From an uncultured Microbacterium sp. (GTDB taxonomy: Bacteria; Actinomycetota; Actinomycetes; Actinomycetales; Microbacteriaceae), in the NCBI GenBank assembly GCA_913774665.1, contig CAJYHN010000010.1:124001-188000 (forward strand): a DNA stretch of 64,000 bases, written 5' to 3'. The position numbers were made by a program, and so were the translations under genes. Under the pieces are notes generated by a model that did no database searches, was not told where the DNA came from, and saw only the letters and a list, made by a program, of their open reading frames with translations. Shown here in pieces: positions 24,038 to 33,816 of this stretch (positions are counted from its first letter, which is position 1; each line of letters opens with the position of its first letter).

Positions 24038-25105
24038 GTGACCACCCTCCACGATTCCTCGGTGCGCGGTTTCGCCTCCGACAACTACTCCGGCATCCAC
24101 CCCGATGTCCTCGCCGCGATCTCCGCCGCCAACGAAGGCCACCAGGTCGCCTACGGCGAAGACGTCTACACCTCCCGCCTCCAGGAGCTGTTCGTCTCGC
24201 TTCTCGGCGACGGCGTCGAGGCCTACCCGGTCTTCAACGGCACCGGCGCCAACGTGGTCGGTCTGCAGTCGATGCTCCCCCGGTGGGGCGCCGTGATCTC
24301 GGCATCCACCGCCCACATCAACGTGGACGAAGGCGGCGCTCCCGAGCGCGTCGGCGGCATCAAGCTGCTGACCGTCCCGACCGACGATGGCAAGCTGACC
24401 CCCGAGCTCGTCGACCGCGAAGCCTGGGGCTGGGGAGACGAGCACCGCGCGCAGCCGCTGGTCGTCTCGATCACGCAGTCGACCGAACTCGGCACCCTCT
24501 ACACGGTCGACGAGATCCGCGAGCTCGCCGCCCACGCGCACGGCCACGGCATGCGCCTGCACATGGACGGCGCGCGCATCTCGAACGCCGCCGCGGCCCT
24601 CGACGTCCCGCTGCGGGCCTTCACGCGCGACGCCGGTGTCGACGTGCTGAGCTTCGGCGGCACGAAGAACGGTGCGATGATCGGCGAGGCCATCGTCGTG
24701 CTCGACCCCGAGGCCTCCACCGGACTCACGTACCTGCGCAAGCTCGACATGCAGCTGTCGAGCAAGATGCGGTTCGTGTCGGCTCAGCTGGTCGCCCTGC
24801 TCGAGAACGACCTGTGGCTGACGAACGCGCGCCACTCCAACGCGATGGCGCAGCGTCTGCGCCAGGGCATCGAGGCGGGTCTCTCCGACGGCTCGATCCA
24901 GGGCGTCGAGTTCACGCAGCCGACGCAGGCGAACGGTGTCTTCGCGATCCTGCCCGCCGGGGTCGCCGAGCGCCTGCGCCAGAGCTTCCGCTTCTACGAC
25001 TGGGACGAGCTGCGCCGCGAGGTGCGCTGGATGTGCTCGTTCGACACGACCGAGGCCGACATCGACGCCTTCGTCGCGGCGATCGCGCGCGAGACGACGG
25101 CCTGA
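24038..25105 (+). CDS. ltaE: Low-specificity L-threonine aldolase (PLP-dependent)
   Basis: The 355-residue protein belongs to the beta-eliminating lyase/threonine aldolase family, which splits threonine or allo-threonine to glycine and acetaldehyde. It shows the FASDNYSGIHPDVLAAI start, FNGTGANVV, the HMDGARISNAAAAL cofactor-binding block and the Schiff-base lysine in LSFGGTKNGAM near residue 210. The start is GTG 24038, six bases downstream of TACGCT, a leaderless arrangement. It is divergent from the SNF2 gene and ends at a strong hairpin shared with the M3 peptidase gene. Confidence 0.9.
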   Translation: MTTLHDSSVRGFASDNYSGIHPDVLAAISAANEGHQVAYGEDVYTSRLQELFVSLLGDGVEAYPVFNGTGANVVGLQSMLPRWGAVISASTAHINVDEGGAPERVGGIKLLTVPTDDGKLTPELVDREAWGWGDEHRAQPLVVSITQSTELGTLYTVDEIRELAAHAHGHGMRLHMDGARISNAAAALDVPLRAFTRDAGVDVLSFGGTKNGAMIGEAIVVLDPEASTGLTYLRKLDMQLSSKMRFVSAQLVALLENDLWLTNARHSNAMAQRLRQGIEAGLSDGSIQGVEFTQPTQANGVFAILPAGVAERLRQSFRFYDWDELRREVRWMCSFDTTEADIDAFVAAIARETTA

Positions 25106-25135
25106 GCTCGCGACACCACGCACTCGCGTCGCACC

Positions 25136-25172
25136 GAGGGCCGCGGCATCCGGACGGGATGCCGCGGCCCTC
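25136..25172. terminator. Bidirectional terminator, perfect 16-bp stem
   Basis: GAGGGCCGCGGCATCC (25136-25151) and its exact complement (25157-25172) enclose a 5-base loop. It lies between the convergent ltaE and M3 peptidase genes. Each arm contains the over-represented GGCATCC/GGATGCC heptamer. Confidence 0.75.
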
Positions 25173-25177
25173 GTCGT

Positions 25178-27100
25178 TCACGCCCCGGCGAGCCAGGCCC
25201 GGTACGCGTCGAAAGTCGACTCGCGACCGAGGAACGACTGGACGAGATCGCGGGCGTCTCGGGTGCCGCCCGGCTCGAGGATCTCGCGCCGGTACCGCGT
25301 GGCGGTGTCGAGGTCGAACAGGTCGTCGCCGAAGGCCGACAACAGGTCGCGGGCGATCACGAGGCTCCACTGGTACGTGTAGTAGCAGGCGCCGTAGCCG
25401 GTCAGGTGCCCGAAACCCGCGTACGAGTGCGAGCCGTCGAGCGGGGTGATCGGGCTGGCCGCGCGGTAATAGCCGTCGACGGCGCTGGCCAGATCGGCCG
25501 GCCGGTCGACGTGCAGGCGGTACGAGGTCGTGGCGTGGCCGAGCTGCCGCGTGACCTCGAGGGCCCGGCCGAAGGCGTCGGCCGTGCGCATGCGCGCGAC
25601 CAGATCGGCCGGGATCGGCTCACCCTGGTCGTTCACGGCGAAGGCGGCGAGCGCCTCGGCATCCCACGCCCACTCCTCGAGCAACTGGCTGGGGGCCTCG
25701 ACGAAGTCCCACTCCGTGGCCACGCCCGTCCACCGCGCCCACTTCTGGTGGCCGCCGAGGATGTCGTGCACGAGGTGACCGAACTCGTGGAAGAACGTGA
25801 CCACCTCGTCGTGCTCGAGCAGGCCGCGGGAGAAGTTGCACAGCAGCACCGACTCGGGCAGCGACCGACCCGTGATGCCCGGAGCGAGGCCGAAGCACGC
25901 GGCGTGGTTGTACTTGCCGTCGCGCGGGTGCAGGTCGAGGTGGATGCGCCCCAGACGCTCGTCGCCGCGCACGACGTCGTAGGTGCGCACGTCGTCGTGC
26001 CAGGAGGGCGCGTCGACGGGGACGTATTCCACATCGAGCAGACGCGCGGTGGTCGCGAGGACCCCCTCGAGCACGCGGTCGAAGCGGAAGTACGAGCGCA
26101 CGAGCTGCGAGTCGACGTCGTACTCCTCGCGCTTGAGGGCGCTGAGGACGTACCAGAAGTCGGCGATCGTGACGGCGTCGGCGGTGGGCTCGTCTCGGCG
26201 GAGACGCTGGAGCACTCGTTCCTCTTCGACGGCGGCGGCGGGAGCCACGGCATCCGCGACTTTCTCGAGGAAGGTCTTCACCGCGGCCGACGAACCGATC
26301 ATGCGGGTCTCGGTCTCGTAGTCGGCCCAGTCTCCGTACCCGAGCAGCGCCGCGCGCTCGGCACGAACGGCGAGGAGCTCGGCGAGAACGGGCTCGTTCA
26401 CGGGCCACGCGAGGTCGTTGTATGCCCCCATGAGCTCGTGGCGCACCGCACGGTCGCGCGCGTACTCACGCACAGGCATGAGGTCGGTGTACTCGGTCGT
26501 GAGCGTCACCATTCCGTCGCCGTCGACCGGGTGCGCGGCGAGGAAGTCGTCGGGGAGTCCGTCGAGCGACGACGCGGGCATCCGGATCTCGCGGCGCCCC
26601 TCGCGGATGTTGCGCGAGAAAGTCAGCGAGAGCTCGGTGTCGCGGTCGGTCAGCTCGCGCACGCGCTCGCGGTCGGCGTCGTCGAGGTCGACGCCGCCGC
26701 GACGGAAGTCGCGCTGGATCTGGGCGAGCAGACGCTGCTCGTCGGCATCGAGTCCGTCGGCGGTGGCGTCGGCGAAGACGCCCCACAGCGCGCGGTCGAG
26801 AAGTCGGCGCGACTGCACCGCGTCGACCGCCTGCGCCTGCTTCTCGGCGGCGTCTCGCACCTCTCCGTCGGGGTGCGATTCACTCACCAGGTGCGAGGGC
26901 GCGGCGGCCTCGCCGAGGGCGATCTCGGCCTCGTTCCACAGCGCGAGACGCTCGCTCAGCGAAAGGTCGGACTCGACGGTGAGCCGGGCGTCGATCTCGG
27001 CCACGCGCGCGAGGCGCTCGGTCGGACGGTCTTCGGCGAACGCCCGCCAGCCGTCGAGGTCGCGCGGGAGGGTCAGGGGTTCCAGGGGAGGATGCGGCAT
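25178..27100 (-). CDS. M3 family metallopeptidase (oligopeptidase/Dcp-like)
   Basis: The 640-residue protein is a cytoplasmic M3 peptidase. The zinc motif FFHEFGHLVHDI lies near residue 436, the third-ligand glutamate in EAPSQLLEEWAWD, and the substrate-binding GHLTGYGACYYTYQWS block near residue 570. No signal peptide is present. It would degrade short peptides released by proteases. ATG 27100 is supported by TAGGGT exactly six bases upstream with no Shine-Dalgarno sequence. It is convergent with ltaE and shares its terminator. Confidence 0.92.
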   Translation of the reverse strand: MPHPPLEPLTLPRDLDGWRAFAEDRPTERLARVAEIDARLTVESDLSLSERLALWNEAEIALGEAAAPSHLVSESHPDGEVRDAAEKQAQAVDAVQSRRLLDRALWGVFADATADGLDADEQRLLAQIQRDFRRGGVDLDDADRERVRELTDRDTELSLTFSRNIREGRREIRMPASSLDGLPDDFLAAHPVDGDGMVTLTTEYTDLMPVREYARDRAVRHELMGAYNDLAWPVNEPVLAELLAVRAERAALLGYGDWADYETETRMIGSSAAVKTFLEKVADAVAPAAAVEEERVLQRLRRDEPTADAVTIADFWYVLSALKREEYDVDSQLVRSYFRFDRVLEGVLATTARLLDVEYVPVDAPSWHDDVRTYDVVRGDERLGRIHLDLHPRDGKYNHAACFGLAPGITGRSLPESVLLCNFSRGLLEHDEVVTFFHEFGHLVHDILGGHQKWARWTGVATEWDFVEAPSQLLEEWAWDAEALAAFAVNDQGEPIPADLVARMRTADAFGRALEVTRQLGHATTSYRLHVDRPADLASAVDGYYRAASPITPLDGSHSYAGFGHLTGYGACYYTYQWSLVIARDLLSAFGDDLFDLDTATRYRREILEPGGTRDARDLVQSFLGRESTFDAYRAWLAGA

Positions 27101-27167
27101 GCTTCGACCCTAGGCAGGGCCTCCGACACAGGCAATGATCCGAGCGCGCACGGCCCCGTCGACGGGC

Positions 27168-27782
27168 TCAGCGCAGAGCGCCGACCGAGGCCAGAGCCTG
27201 ACGGATGAGGGTGCCGCGGCCGCCCTCCATCTCGTCGGACAGAGCCTCGGATGCCGCCTCCTCGGGCGACAGCCACGTGACCTCGAGCGCGTCCTGGCGC
27301 GGCTCGCAGGTGCCCGTGACCGGTACGACGAAGGCGAGCGCCACGGCGTGCTGGCGGTCGTCGTGGAACGCGCTGACCCCCGGGAGGGGGAAGTACTCAG
27401 CGACCGTGAACGGCGTGGGCGAGGGCGGGAGCAGTGGGAAGGCCATCGGCCCGAGGTCGTTCTCGAGGTGCCGGAAGAGCGCATCACGCACCGTCTCGCC
27501 GTAGCGGACGCGGCCCGAGACGAGCGTGCGGGTCATCTCGCCCAGGGGCGTGGCCCGCAGCAGGATGCCGACCTGGGTGACGGCGCCCATGCCGTCGGTG
27601 CGCACCGGCAGGGCCTCGACGTAGAGCATCGGCAGGCGTCGCCGCGCCTCGGCGAGTTCGACCTCGCTCAGCCAGCCCGGGTTGGGGTTGGGACCCCCCT
27701 GAGCTCCTGAAAAGGACGCCGAGAGCGGCTCGCGCTCATCGCCGTTGTCGCCGGGTTCGGGATCGGGAGTGCGCACGGGCAT
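27168..27782 (-). CDS. NUDIX-like protein (DUF4916 type)
   Basis: The 204-residue protein has an acidic, Pro-rich N-terminal ~30 residues. A NUDIX-like beta-grasp region follows: GAVTQVGILLRATPLG, then RTLVSGRVRYGETVRDALFRHLENDLG, which aligns with the Nudix box but lacks the full REUxEE signature, then HAVALAFVVPV and LEVTWLSPEEAASE. Hydrolase activity is therefore uncertain. I place it with the actinobacterial DUF4916 proteins. A GGGAG site lies just before ATG 27782. It is divergent from the alpha/beta hydrolase gene. Confidence 0.8.
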   Translation of the reverse strand: MPVRTPDPEPGDNGDEREPLSASFSGAQGGPNPNPGWLSEVELAEARRRLPMLYVEALPVRTDGMGAVTQVGILLRATPLGEMTRTLVSGRVRYGETVRDALFRHLENDLGPMAFPLLPPSPTPFTVAEYFPLPGVSAFHDDRQHAVALAFVVPVTGTCEPRQDALEVTWLSPEEAASEALSDEMEGGRGTLIRQALASVGALR

Positions 27783-27867
27783 GCTCCCTGTATATCAACG
27801 GTCCGCTCCGGATGCCGCGTGTCCGTCCCGGCGGGACGATGTCGGAGGTCCTTGCGACAATGGCCGC

Positions 27868-28536
27868 ATGAGCCCCACGCCCTCCCTCGATCCGTCCGTC
27901 GTGCGGTGGTCGGTGCCGCCCGCGGAGCGCGGCGATCGACCGCTTCTCGTTCTGCTGCACGGCTACGGTTCCGACGAGAACGACCTGTTCGGACTCGCAC
28001 CGTACCTTCCCGACGCCTTCGTCGTCGCGAGCGTGCGTGCGCCCCTGTCCCCGCCGTGGCCCATGCCCGGGGCCTCGTGGTACCCCATCGAGGGCCTCGA
28101 CGGTCGCGATCCCGCCGCCGTCACCCGCGCGGCCGACGCGGTGCTGGCCTGGATCCGCTCGACCGTGGGCGAGACCCCCGTGGGGCTCATCGGGTTCTCC
28201 CAGGGTGGTGCGGTCGCGTTGCAGACCCTCCGGGTGGATCCGGATGCCGTGTCCTTCGCGGTCGTCCTGGCGGGGTACGCCGCGGGCGGCGAGCTGCCCG
28301 GCGATGCCGTTCTGGCGCGTCGACGGCCCCCGGTGTTCTGGGGGCGCGGCGCGGCCGACGACGTGATCCCCCTACCCCTGATCGACGCGACCTCGCAGTG
28401 GCTCCCCCGGCACAGCGAGCTCCGGGGCCGGGTGTACCCGGGCCTCACTCACTCCATCTCGCAGGACGAGCTCGACGACGTGCGGGCATTCCTGGACGAG
28501 CGTCTCGCCGACCGGGAGGGTACCGACTCGCGCTGA
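27868..28536 (+). CDS. Alpha/beta hydrolase (phospholipase/carboxylesterase family)
   Basis: The 222-residue protein has the carboxylesterase fold: LLVLLHGYGSDENDL as oxyanion loop, the nucleophile Ser in LIGFSQGGAVALQ near residue 108, Asp in GRGAADDVIP, and His in PGLTHSISQDEL. It would be a cytoplasmic serine esterase, similar to the YpfH and dienelactone-hydrolase-like groups. The substrate is unknown. ATG 27868 is six bases downstream of a GACAAT -10-like box. An earlier in-frame ATG at 27745 would overlap the divergent gene. Confidence 0.87.
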   Translation: MSPTPSLDPSVVRWSVPPAERGDRPLLVLLHGYGSDENDLFGLAPYLPDAFVVASVRAPLSPPWPMPGASWYPIEGLDGRDPAAVTRAADAVLAWIRSTVGETPVGLIGFSQGGAVALQTLRVDPDAVSFAVVLAGYAAGGELPGDAVLARRRPPVFWGRGAADDVIPLPLIDATSQWLPRHSELRGRVYPGLTHSISQDELDDVRAFLDERLADREGTDSR

Positions 28537-28734
28537 CTCCGGGGTATCGCTCGGAGAGGACGTCGGCTGACGTGAAGGCCCCTGTCCCCGAGAACGAGGT
28601 CTCCTCCGGTGAAGAACGTCGACGCTTCTGCGCCCCTGTCAGCGCGCTGACCCGTCGACCCGCCGTCTTCTCGGCATCCCTCCGTTGATGCGGACGGGTC
28701 CGGTGTCTGCGCATGCGCGTCACCGGAGTCTGTC

Positions 28735-29019
28735 GTGTCATCCCTTCCCTCGTCTCTGCTGTTCGATCGCGTCAGCCTGACCTGTCCAGACGGCACCATC
28801 GCGCTCGACGAGGTGTCGGGAGCCATCGGAGTCGGCCGTACCGGCCTCGTCGGTCGCAACGGCACCGGCAAGTCGACGCTGCTCGAGCTCCTCGTGCGCG
28901 GCGGCGAGCCCGCGGCATCCGCTCACTCGAGGTCATTCGTCGATCGGCTCGGCTATCTGCCGCAGCGACTCGACGGGTGGACGACGACCGGTCCGGACTC
29001 GACCCGCGGCTCGAGCTGA
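28735..29019 (+). pseudogene. Truncated ABC-F ATPase remnant
   Basis: The 94-codon frame opens like the ABC-F antibiotic-resistance/translation-factor ATPases: SSLLFDRVSLTCPDGTIALD, then the intact Walker A LVGRNGTGKSTLLELL near residue 43, then LGYLPQRLDGW, the first switch region. It then stops. An ABC-F protein has two ATPase domains and about 530 residues, so the signature motif, Walker B, linker and whole second domain are absent. The stretch between Walker A and GYLPQRL is also degenerate. I read it as a decayed gene. GTG 28735 is the likely old start. Confidence 0.65.
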
Positions 29020-29142
29020 GGGAGGGGAGGTTGCGCGAGGAGCCGGTGTGAGCGCGGGGACCGCGCGGTCGAGGAGGCTCTTTCCGCGGCGGGCGAACGT
29101 CAACCCCGACCCGATGTCGGAGGTCCGGGAGAGGATGTCGGC

Positions 29143-32100
29143 ATGGCCGACGTGTTGGAGAGGTTCGGTCCTGCGACGCAGGACTGGTTCCGTGGAGCAT
29201 TCTCGGCACCGACCAATGCCCAGAAGGGCGCGTGGGAATTGGTGTCGTCGGGCCGCAACGCGCTCGTGGTCGCCCCCACCGGTTCGGGCAAGACGCTGTC
29301 GGCCTTCCTCTTCGCGATCGACCGGGTGTTCCGCGAGAAGGGCCCCGAGGTTCCGGATGCCGCTCCCACGCGCCGCGGCAAGAAGAGCGCCCCGAAAGCA
29401 CCCCCGACCACCACCCGCATCCTCTACATCTCGCCGTTGAAGGCGCTCGGCGTCGACGTCGAGCGCAACCTCCGCTCCCCTCTGGTCGGGATCGGGCAGT
29501 CCGCGCGCCGTCTCGGGATCGAGGTGCCCTCGGTGACCGTGGGCGTGCGCTCGGGTGACACCAGTTCGAGCGACCGCCGCAAGCTCGTGACCGCGCCTCC
29601 CGACATCCTCATCACCACGCCCGAGTCGCTCTACCTCATGCTCACGAGCCAGGCGGCCGAGACGCTGCGCGGCGTGCACACCGTGATCATCGACGAGGTG
29701 CACGCGGTCGCGGCCACCAAGCGCGGCGCGCACCTGGCCGTGAGCCTCGAGCGACTCGACGCCCTGCTCGACCAGCCGGCGCAACGGATCGGACTCTCGG
29801 CCACCGTGCGTCCGATCGACGAAGTGGCCCGCTTCCTCGGCGGAGCGCAGCCCGTCGACATCGTCGCCCCCAAGGCGACGAAGGCCTTCGACCTCTCGGT
29901 CGTGGTGCCGATCGACGACATGCTGAATCCGCCGCCGCCCCCGGGCTCGCCGGCGCCCGACGAGGCCGCCGACGGCGAATGGTTCTCCGAGCGCCCCGAG
30001 AGCACCGAGATGGCCGGCTCGGTCTGGCCTCACGTCGAAGAGGCCATCGTCGATCGCATCCTCCAGCGCCGCTCGACGATCGTGTTCGCGAACTCGCGGC
30101 GTCTGGCCGAACGACTGACCGGCCGGCTGAACGAGATCTACGCGGAGCGGCAGGGAATCGACGTACCCGACCCCACGGTTCCGGCAGCCACGATGGCTCA
30201 AGCGGGCTCGTCGGCGGGCGTCGCGGCGATCCTCGCCAAGGCCCACCACGGCTCGGTCTCGAAAGAACAGCGCGCCCAGGTCGAAGACGAGCTCAAGTCG
30301 GGCGTGCTGCGCTGCGTCGTCGCGACCAGTAGCCTCGAGCTCGGCATCGACATGGGCTCGGTCGACCTCGTCATCCAGGTCGAATCTCCGCCGAGCGCGG
30401 CATCCGGCCTCCAGCGCGTGGGACGCGCCGGCCACCAGGTCGGCGAGGTCAGCCGGGCGGCCCTCTTCCCCAAACACCGCAGCGACGTGCTGCACACCGC
30501 CGTCGTCACCGAGCGCATGCTCGCCGGCCGCATCGAGGCGATCTCGGTCCCCCAGAACCCGCTCGACATCCTCGCGCAGCAGACGGTCGCGGCCTCGGCC
30601 CTGGGTGCGATCGACGTCGAGGAGTGGTTCGAGACGGTCAAGCGCAGCGCGCCGTTCCGCTCGCTGCCCCGGTCGGCGTACGAGGCCACCCTCGACCTCC
30701 TGGCCGGTCGATACCCTTCCGACGAGTTCGCCGAGCTGCGCCCCCGCCTCGTCTGGGACCGCGACGCCGGCACCCTCACGGGCCGGCCCGGAGCGCAGCG
30801 CGTCGCGGTCACCAGCGGCGGCACCATCCCCGACCGGGGCCTCTTCGGCGTGTTCGTCGCGGGCGAGTCGCAGAACGCCCGCGTCGGCGAACTCGACGAA
30901 GAGATGGTCTACGAGTCCCGCGTCAACGACGTCTTCACCCTCGGCACCACGAGCTGGCGCATCGTCGAGATCACCCACGACCGCGTCAACGTGCTGCCCG
31001 CTTTCGGTCAACCGGGAAAGCTCCCGTTCTGGCACGGAGACGGCATCGGTCGCCCAGCCGAACTCGGCGAGGCCCTCGGCAAGTTCTCGCGCGACATCGC
31101 CGGCGCCGACCGGGGCAAGGCCGAGGAGCGCCTGCGCGAGTCGGGCCTCGACGACAACGCCATCACCAATCTGCTGGCGTACCTGGCAGAGCAGCGCGAG
31201 GCCACCGGCAGCCTTCCCACCGACAAGACCTTGACCGTCGAACGCAGCCGCGACGAGGTCGGGGACTGGCGCATCATCCTGCATTCCCCGTACGGCATGC
31301 AGGTCCACTCCCCCTGGGCCCTCGCGGTGAACGCCCGCATTCGAGAGCGCCTCGGCGTCGAGGGTGCGGCCGTGGCGAGCGACGACGGCATCATCGCCCG
31401 GGTTCCGGATGCCGCGGCCGAGCCGCCCGGGGCCGACCTGTTCGTCTTCGAGGCCGACGAGCTCGAGCAGATCGTCACCGACGAGGTGGGCGGCTCCGCG
31501 CTCTTCGCCTCGCGCTTCCGCGAGTGCGCGGCCCGCGCCCTGCTCCTGCCGCGGTTGAACCCCAACCGCCGGTCGCCGCTGTGGCAGCAGCGGCAACGCT
31601 CCGCTCAGCTGCTCGAGGTGGCCAAGCGGCATCCGGCGTTCCCGATCATCCTCGAGACGCTCCGCGAAGTCCTGCAGGACGTCTACGACCTGCCCGCCCT
31701 TCTCCGCGTGACCCGGCAGATCGGCGAGCGCAAGATCCGCCTCGTCGAGATCACCACCTCGCAGCCGTCGCCCTATGCCCGAGATCTCCTCTTCGGCTAC
31801 GTCGGCGCCTTCATGTACGAGGGCGACTCACCTCTCGCCGAGCGTCGTGCCGCGGCTCTGTCGGTCGACCCGGCGCTGCTGAGCGAGCTGCTCGGCAAGG
31901 TCGAGATGCGCGAGCTGCTCGACCCCGACGTCATCGCGCAGTTCGAGCTCGAGGCCCAGCGTCTCGATCCCGACCGTCGCGCCCGCGGCGTCGAAGGCGT
32001 GGCGGATCTGCTGCGCATCCTCGGCCCGCTCGACGCCGCCGAGGTGGCCGCGAGACTCGATACCGAGGGCGACGCGCTCGCCGAGGCCGAACACCACCTC

Positions 32101-33816
32101 GCCAGCCTCGTCGATGACCGGCGCGCCATCCGCGTGACGATCGCGGGCATCTCCCGCACCGCCGGGATCGAAGACGCCGGGCGACTCCGCGACGCTCTCG
32201 GCGCGGCGCTTCCGGTCGGCATCCCGAACGCGTTCCTCGAACCGTTCCCCGACCCGCTCGGCGACCTCGTCGCGCGCTTCGCCCGCACGCACGCTCCGTT
32301 CACGACCGTCGCCGTCGCCGAACGCCTCGGCGTCGGCGTGGCCGTCGCCCGGCTGACACTTCAGCGCCTCGAGTCGCAAGGGCGCCTGTCCAGCGGCTTC
32401 TTCCTGCCCGAGGCCTCGGGCGGTAACCGGGGCGACGAGACCGAGTGGTGCGACGTCGAGGTCCTCCGGCGACTGCGCATGCGCTCCCTCGCGGCCATCC
32501 GCGGCAGCGTCGAGCCCGTTCCCCCGGCCGCGTACGCGCGCTTCCTCCCCGTCTGGCAGCACCTCGGGCGCCCCCTCGAGGGCATCGACGGGGTGCTGGC
32601 GGTGATCGAGCAGCTCGCGGGCGTCCCGATCCCGGCCAGTGCCTGGGAGTCCCTCATCCTGCCCTCGCGCGTCGCCGACTACTCCCCCGCCCTGCTCGAC
32701 GAGCTCACGGCCACCGGGGAGGTGGTCTGGTCGGGGCACGGCACTCTTCCCGGTCGCGACGGGTGGATCGCCTTGCACCCGGCCGAGGCGGCGCCGTTCA
32801 CCCTGCAGGATCCCGAGGACGCCGACGACCCCGCACCCGACGCGCTCGAGGCGCGCATCCTCTCCGCACTCGAGGGCGGGGGCGCCTACTTCGCCACCCA
32901 GCTCACGCAGCTCTCCGGGGCCCCGAACGAGCAATCCGTCAACGACGCCCTGTGGGCCCTCACCTGGGCCGGACGGGTGACGAACGACACCTTCGCCCCG
33001 GTCCGCACGCTCCTGAGCGGCGGTGGTCAGACGCACCGCGTGGCACGGCGCGCCCCCCGCGCGCGCATGTACCGCGGAGCCACCGTGCCGCGCGCGACCT
33101 CCGCGCCGCGGCCTCCCTCGCTCGGCGGTCGATGGTCCCTGCTGCCCGAACGCGAAGCCGATCCGGCGGCCCGAGCCACAGCGACCGCGAGCCTCCTCCT
33201 CGACCGCTACGGGGTGGTCACGCGCGGGGCCGTGCAGTCCGAGGGCGTTCCCGGCGGCTTCGCGCAGGTGTACCGCATCCTCGCGGGCTTCGAAGAGGCG
33301 GGCCACTGCCGCCGCGGATACGTGATCGAGAAGCTCGGCGCCGCGCAGTTCGCCGCCTCCGCCACCGTCGATCGCCTGCGCGAGTTCGCCGCGGTCGCGG
33401 ACCCGCCGCCGCTGCGGACGGTGACGCTCGCCGCCACCGACCCCGCCAACCCGTACGGGGCCGCCCTCGGATGGCCCGCGATCGAAGGGGTCACCCACCG
33501 CCCGGGCCGCAAGGCCGGGGGTCTCGTCGTGCTGGTCGACGGCGAGCTGACCCTCTACCTCGAGCGTGGGGGGCGCAGCGCCCTCGCCTTCACCGACGCG
33601 GAGCCCGCGTTGCAGGCGGCAGCACGTCACCTCGCCGAGACGGCGAGGAAGAGGCGGCTCGAGACGCTCACCGTCGAGCAGGTGAACGGCGAGTTCGTCT
33701 ACGGCACCGCGGTCGGCCGAGCGCTGCGCGAGGCGGGATTCGTCGAGTCTCCGAAGGGGCTGACCCTGCGCAAGCTCACCGCGGGCGACACCCTGCGCGA
33801 GGCGGCTCGTGCCTGA
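29143..33816 (+). CDS. lhr: ATP-dependent helicase Lhr, full length
   Basis: This is a 1557-residue Lhr ('large helicase-related') protein, an ATP-driven 3'-5' single-strand DNA translocase. The first RecA domain has Walker A APTGSGKT at 44-51, DEVH at 184-187 and GLSATVRP. The second has the VATSSLELGIDMG and RVGRAGHQ motifs. The winged-helix and Lhr-core domains follow to about residue 850. The long Lhr C-terminal domain runs to the end, with winged-helix-like segments such as DRYGVVTRGAVQSEGVPGGF. The length matches mycobacterial Lhr. It overlaps nei2 by eight bases, so the two are coupled in DNA repair. Confidence 0.95.
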   Translation: MADVLERFGPATQDWFRGAFSAPTNAQKGAWELVSSGRNALVVAPTGSGKTLSAFLFAIDRVFREKGPEVPDAAPTRRGKKSAPKAPPTTTRILYISPLKALGVDVERNLRSPLVGIGQSARRLGIEVPSVTVGVRSGDTSSSDRRKLVTAPPDILITTPESLYLMLTSQAAETLRGVHTVIIDEVHAVAATKRGAHLAVSLERLDALLDQPAQRIGLSATVRPIDEVARFLGGAQPVDIVAPKATKAFDLSVVVPIDDMLNPPPPPGSPAPDEAADGEWFSERPESTEMAGSVWPHVEEAIVDRILQRRSTIVFANSRRLAERLTGRLNEIYAERQGIDVPDPTVPAATMAQAGSSAGVAAILAKAHHGSVSKEQRAQVEDELKSGVLRCVVATSSLELGIDMGSVDLVIQVESPPSAASGLQRVGRAGHQVGEVSRAALFPKHRSDVLHTAVVTERMLAGRIEAISVPQNPLDILAQQTVAASALGAIDVEEWFETVKRSAPFRSLPRSAYEATLDLLAGRYPSDEFAELRPRLVWDRDAGTLTGRPGAQRVAVTSGGTIPDRGLFGVFVAGESQNARVGELDEEMVYESRVNDVFTLGTTSWRIVEITHDRVNVLPAFGQPGKLPFWHGDGIGRPAELGEALGKFSRDIAGADRGKAEERLRESGLDDNAITNLLAYLAEQREATGSLPTDKTLTVERSRDEVGDWRIILHSPYGMQVHSPWALAVNARIRERLGVEGAAVASDDGIIARVPDAAAEPPGADLFVFEADELEQIVTDEVGGSALFASRFRECAARALLLPRLNPNRRSPLWQQRQRSAQLLEVAKRHPAFPIILETLREVLQDVYDLPALLRVTRQIGERKIRLVEITTSQPSPYARDLLFGYVGAFMYEGDSPLAERRAAALSVDPALLSELLGKVEMRELLDPDVIAQFELEAQRLDPDRRARGVEGVADLLRILGPLDAAEVAARLDTEGDALAEAEHHLASLVDDRRAIRVTIAGISRTAGIEDAGRLRDALGAALPVGIPNAFLEPFPDPLGDLVARFARTHAPFTTVAVAERLGVGVAVARLTLQRLESQGRLSSGFFLPEASGGNRGDETEWCDVEVLRRLRMRSLAAIRGSVEPVPPAAYARFLPVWQHLGRPLEGIDGVLAVIEQLAGVPIPASAWESLILPSRVADYSPALLDELTATGEVVWSGHGTLPGRDGWIALHPAEAAPFTLQDPEDADDPAPDALEARILSALEGGGAYFATQLTQLSGAPNEQSVNDALWALTWAGRVTNDTFAPVRTLLSGGGQTHRVARRAPRARMYRGATVPRATSAPRPPSLGGRWSLLPEREADPAARATATASLLLDRYGVVTRGAVQSEGVPGGFAQVYRILAGFEEAGHCRRGYVIEKLGAAQFAASATVDRLREFAAVADPPPLRTVTLAATDPANPYGAALGWPAIEGVTHRPGRKAGGLVVLVDGELTLYLERGGRSALAFTDAEPALQAAARHLAETARKRRLETLTVEQVNGEFVYGTAVGRALREAGFVESPKGLTLRKLTAGDTLREAARA

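Noticed and set aside
28713-28760. Leader peptide MRVTGVCRV... before the ABC-F remnant
   Set aside because: The frame does not stop before the remnant. It runs on for 112 codons in a shifted frame, so it is not a closed leader.
28933-31632. Long antisense frame opposite lhr, and others opposite the SNF2 and treX-Z genes
   Set aside because: These are the same codon-bias shadow. The plus- or minus-strand partner carries complete family motifs.
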